The translations under genes and the position numbers were made by a program. Source: Chrysomallon squamiferum (lineage: Eukaryota > Mollusca > Gastropoda > Neomphalida > Peltospiridae). From it: a DNA stretch of 18,948 nucleotides. Of the stretch, positions 17,277 to 18,948 are shown piece after piece. Positions within the stretch are counted from its first letter, which is position 1. Every line of letters starts with the position of its first letter. The notes under the pieces were generated by a model. It was not told the origin of the DNA, did no database searches, and worked only from the letters and a program-made list of their open reading frames with translations. The stretch lies in contig CM022677.1 in assembly GCA_012295275.1 (NCBI GenBank), forward strand, positions 3,211,520 to 3,230,467, read 5' to 3'.

Positions 17277-18948
17277 ACAAAAACAAAACAAAACAAACAG
17301 TAACAGCCATTTACAAACTCTTCACGATAAGCACACAAGAACACAGGCCTCTCCGTTCTTCAATGAACGCTAAAGGCTTCACTCAACAGGCCACGGAGAC
17401 GAATTACTACACATCCTGGCCTCCACTACAAACACACCGGACATAATATGTATTCAAGAAACATGGCTGGGACATTCCAACAAAAACAACAAAACAAAAA
17501 ATACCTTTAAGGTCCCCGGGTACCAAAGTCATTACGTCAACAGGTAAAACAGCACTCGGGGAGACATCATGACTCTCGTCAAACAAGACATTCCACACAC
17601 CAAGCTGAACCAAGCCAAAGTTCACGCCAACATAGAAATATTAAGTATCACAGTACACAACAACAATCAAAACATCGACATCATTAACGTATACAGCCCA
17701 CCCACTCCCGCACTACACACCATTCAAACCCACGACTTAAACAAAATGATCACAACAAACAACAAGGTCATTATAGTGGGCGATATCAGCTGTCACAACA
17801 CCCTATGGGGTGGCTCGACAGACGACAGCCCTGGAATCGTCCTCGAAGATTTCCTAGAGCAAAACCAGCTGGTCTGTTTGAACGACGGAACATTCACATA
17901 CACCAGCGACATCAATGGTGGCCAAACCGCCATTGATGTAACATTCACAAGTAAGGACATCGCAGCGCTCTCCGAATGGCAAGTGCTCGATGAGCTAAAC
18001 AGCGACCACCACCCGATACTCACCAACTACAACAGCAAGAACACCTTCTCGGACAGACCCATCTTCACACCGAAATGGAACTTCAACAAAGCGGACTGGG
18101 AAGGCTTCTACAAAGCATGCAGAAACATCAACACGCAGAACTCCAACGACATCGACGCCTACCGCGCATCACTCACCAACACGATACACTCCATTGCAAT
18201 CAGATACATACCCAAAACCAGAAAATGCACCGGCAAAATATCCACTCCCTGGTGGACGGAACGCATAGAAAAGAAATGCAAAGAGAGAAACAAATACAGA
18301 AGACAATACAAAAAAGACAGAAATCATTCTACGCACGAAAAATATAAAATATCAAAAAAAGAAGTTTCCAACCTAATACTCACAGCGAAACAAGAACACT
18401 GGGAACTTTTTTGCAACAACATCGACCACAAAACATCAGTCAAAGACATGTGGGCCAAAGTAAAAAACATTCAAGGAAAAAAACCCCACAGAATTAACAC
18501 TCTCGGCAAAAGCAACATCGCATTCACTGACAAGCAAAAAGCGGACCTACTCAGCCAAACCTTCGCCAAGTCCAGCAGCAATTCGAACTTCCCACTGAAA
18601 TTCGCAAAGAAACCACTGGACAACCAAGCAATCGGCGAACACTCCGCAGACACAGAAAACATGAAATACAATCAACTATTCAACATCAGCGAATTAAAAC
18701 ATGCACTCAAAAACAAGAAAAGTACAGCCACGGGGCCAGATAAAATAAGCTACACAATACTACAACACCTACCAGACGAAACACTACTCGTCATACTCGA
18801 TCTTTACAACGCAATATGGACCACCGGCAAGATTCCAACAAACTGGAAACACGCCGAGTGTTTCAGCTTGCCCAAACCACACAAAGATCACTCACTACCC
18901 AACAGCTACAGGCCGATCACGCTGACGTCACACATGTGCAAAACATTG
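16430..18948 (+). mobile_element. 5' part of an I/Jockey-type LINE, running off the window
   Basis: A/C-rich, T-poor sense strand carrying ORF1 with three zinc knuckles (16727-16903), then ORF2 with an apurinic-like endonuclease and the first reverse-transcriptase motifs. The order ORF1, endonuclease, RT is that of I/Jockey-type LINEs. The 5' UTR and the start of ORF1 are not recognisable, so the copy is truncated or badly eroded at its 5' end. The 3' end lies outside the window. Confidence 0.9.
17355..18948 (+). pseudogene. LINE ORF2: endonuclease plus N-terminal reverse transcriptase, interrupted and cut by window end
   Basis: The endonuclease start resembles the usual LQWN-x-x-G motif but is broken by small frame changes near 17364 and 17395. 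From about 17395 a single frame runs to the window end, with one stop, TAA at 17545-17547 (one C-to-T step from CAA). Endonuclease motifs: IICIQETWL (Glu codon 17458), NVYSPP, VIIVGDISCHNTLWGG and SDHHPI (18001-18015). The usual GDFN reads GDIS: the Asp is kept, but the conserved Asn is Ser (AGC at 17788). RT motifs: STATGPDKISYTILQHLP (from 18721) and SLPKPHKDHSLPNSYRPITL (ending 18924). The sequence stops before the catalytic YxDD box. The enzyme nicks target DNA and primes cDNA synthesis. This copy is inactive. Confidence 0.9.

Noticed and set aside
18075-18347. 90-codon plus-strand ATG frame inside ORF2
   Set aside because: It is offset from the continuous ORF2 frame, which encodes the endonuclease and RT motifs.
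16971-18671. Minus-strand frames opposite ORF1/ORF2
   Set aside because: Antisense shadows of the A/C-rich LINE. The sense strand carries the domain motifs.

Overview
The window looks like non-coding nuclear DNA from a metazoan, most likely a lophotrochozoan and plausibly a cephalopod. That placement is inference. It rests on the AT-rich background, the dense ATT, CA/GT and GATA/GACA microsatellites, non-LTR retrotransposons of the I/Jockey type with A/C-rich sense strands, and a solo LTR. There are no bacterial features and no RNA gene that I can recognise. I found no complete, confidently functional host gene. Almost everything that can be named is a repeat or a decayed mobile element.

Layout. 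1-1248 is a tandem array of a 140-bp CpG-rich core joined by (ATT)n, running into a 200-N assembly gap (1249-1448). 1449-1840 holds three diverged copies of an AT-rich unit. 1841-6420 is AT-rich intergenic DNA with microsatellites, a ~120-bp tandem duplication (4871-5098) and two copies of a dispersed repeat (4134-4290, 5173-5325; third copy at 12450-12547). 6421-6859 (minus) is a frameshifted C-terminal tail of what looks like a DDE-type transposase ending in a PHD-like zinc finger. 7671-7810 carries ETS-like and YY1-like motifs just before a well-placed ATG, the best candidate for a host promoter and first exon. 8060-9400 is a long GATA/GACA/TG simple-sequence field. 10078-12547 contains a large diverged duplication, CpG-rich islands containing CCCATGG, and a CRE palindrome.

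12767-14253 (minus) is the 3' part of a LINE: RNase H domain, C-terminal zinc motif, 3' UTR with AATAAA, and a 21-nt poly(A). 14895-15149 is a solo LTR with TG...CA ends and a 4-bp target duplication. About 16430-18948 (plus) is the 5' part of a LINE: ORF1 with three zinc knuckles, then ORF2 with an apurinic endonuclease domain and the start of reverse transcriptase, leaving the window at its right edge. The two LINE pieces point away from each other and cover non-overlapping parts of the same architecture. Their shared A/C-rich sense-strand bias suggests, but does not prove, one family.

How the parts relate: the LINE pieces illustrate an ORF1-endonuclease-RT-RNase H life cycle, both inactivated by frameshifts or stops. 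The LTR is the recombination scar of an LTR retrotransposon. The dispersed repeats are non-autonomous or unclassified families that tie several stretches of the window together.
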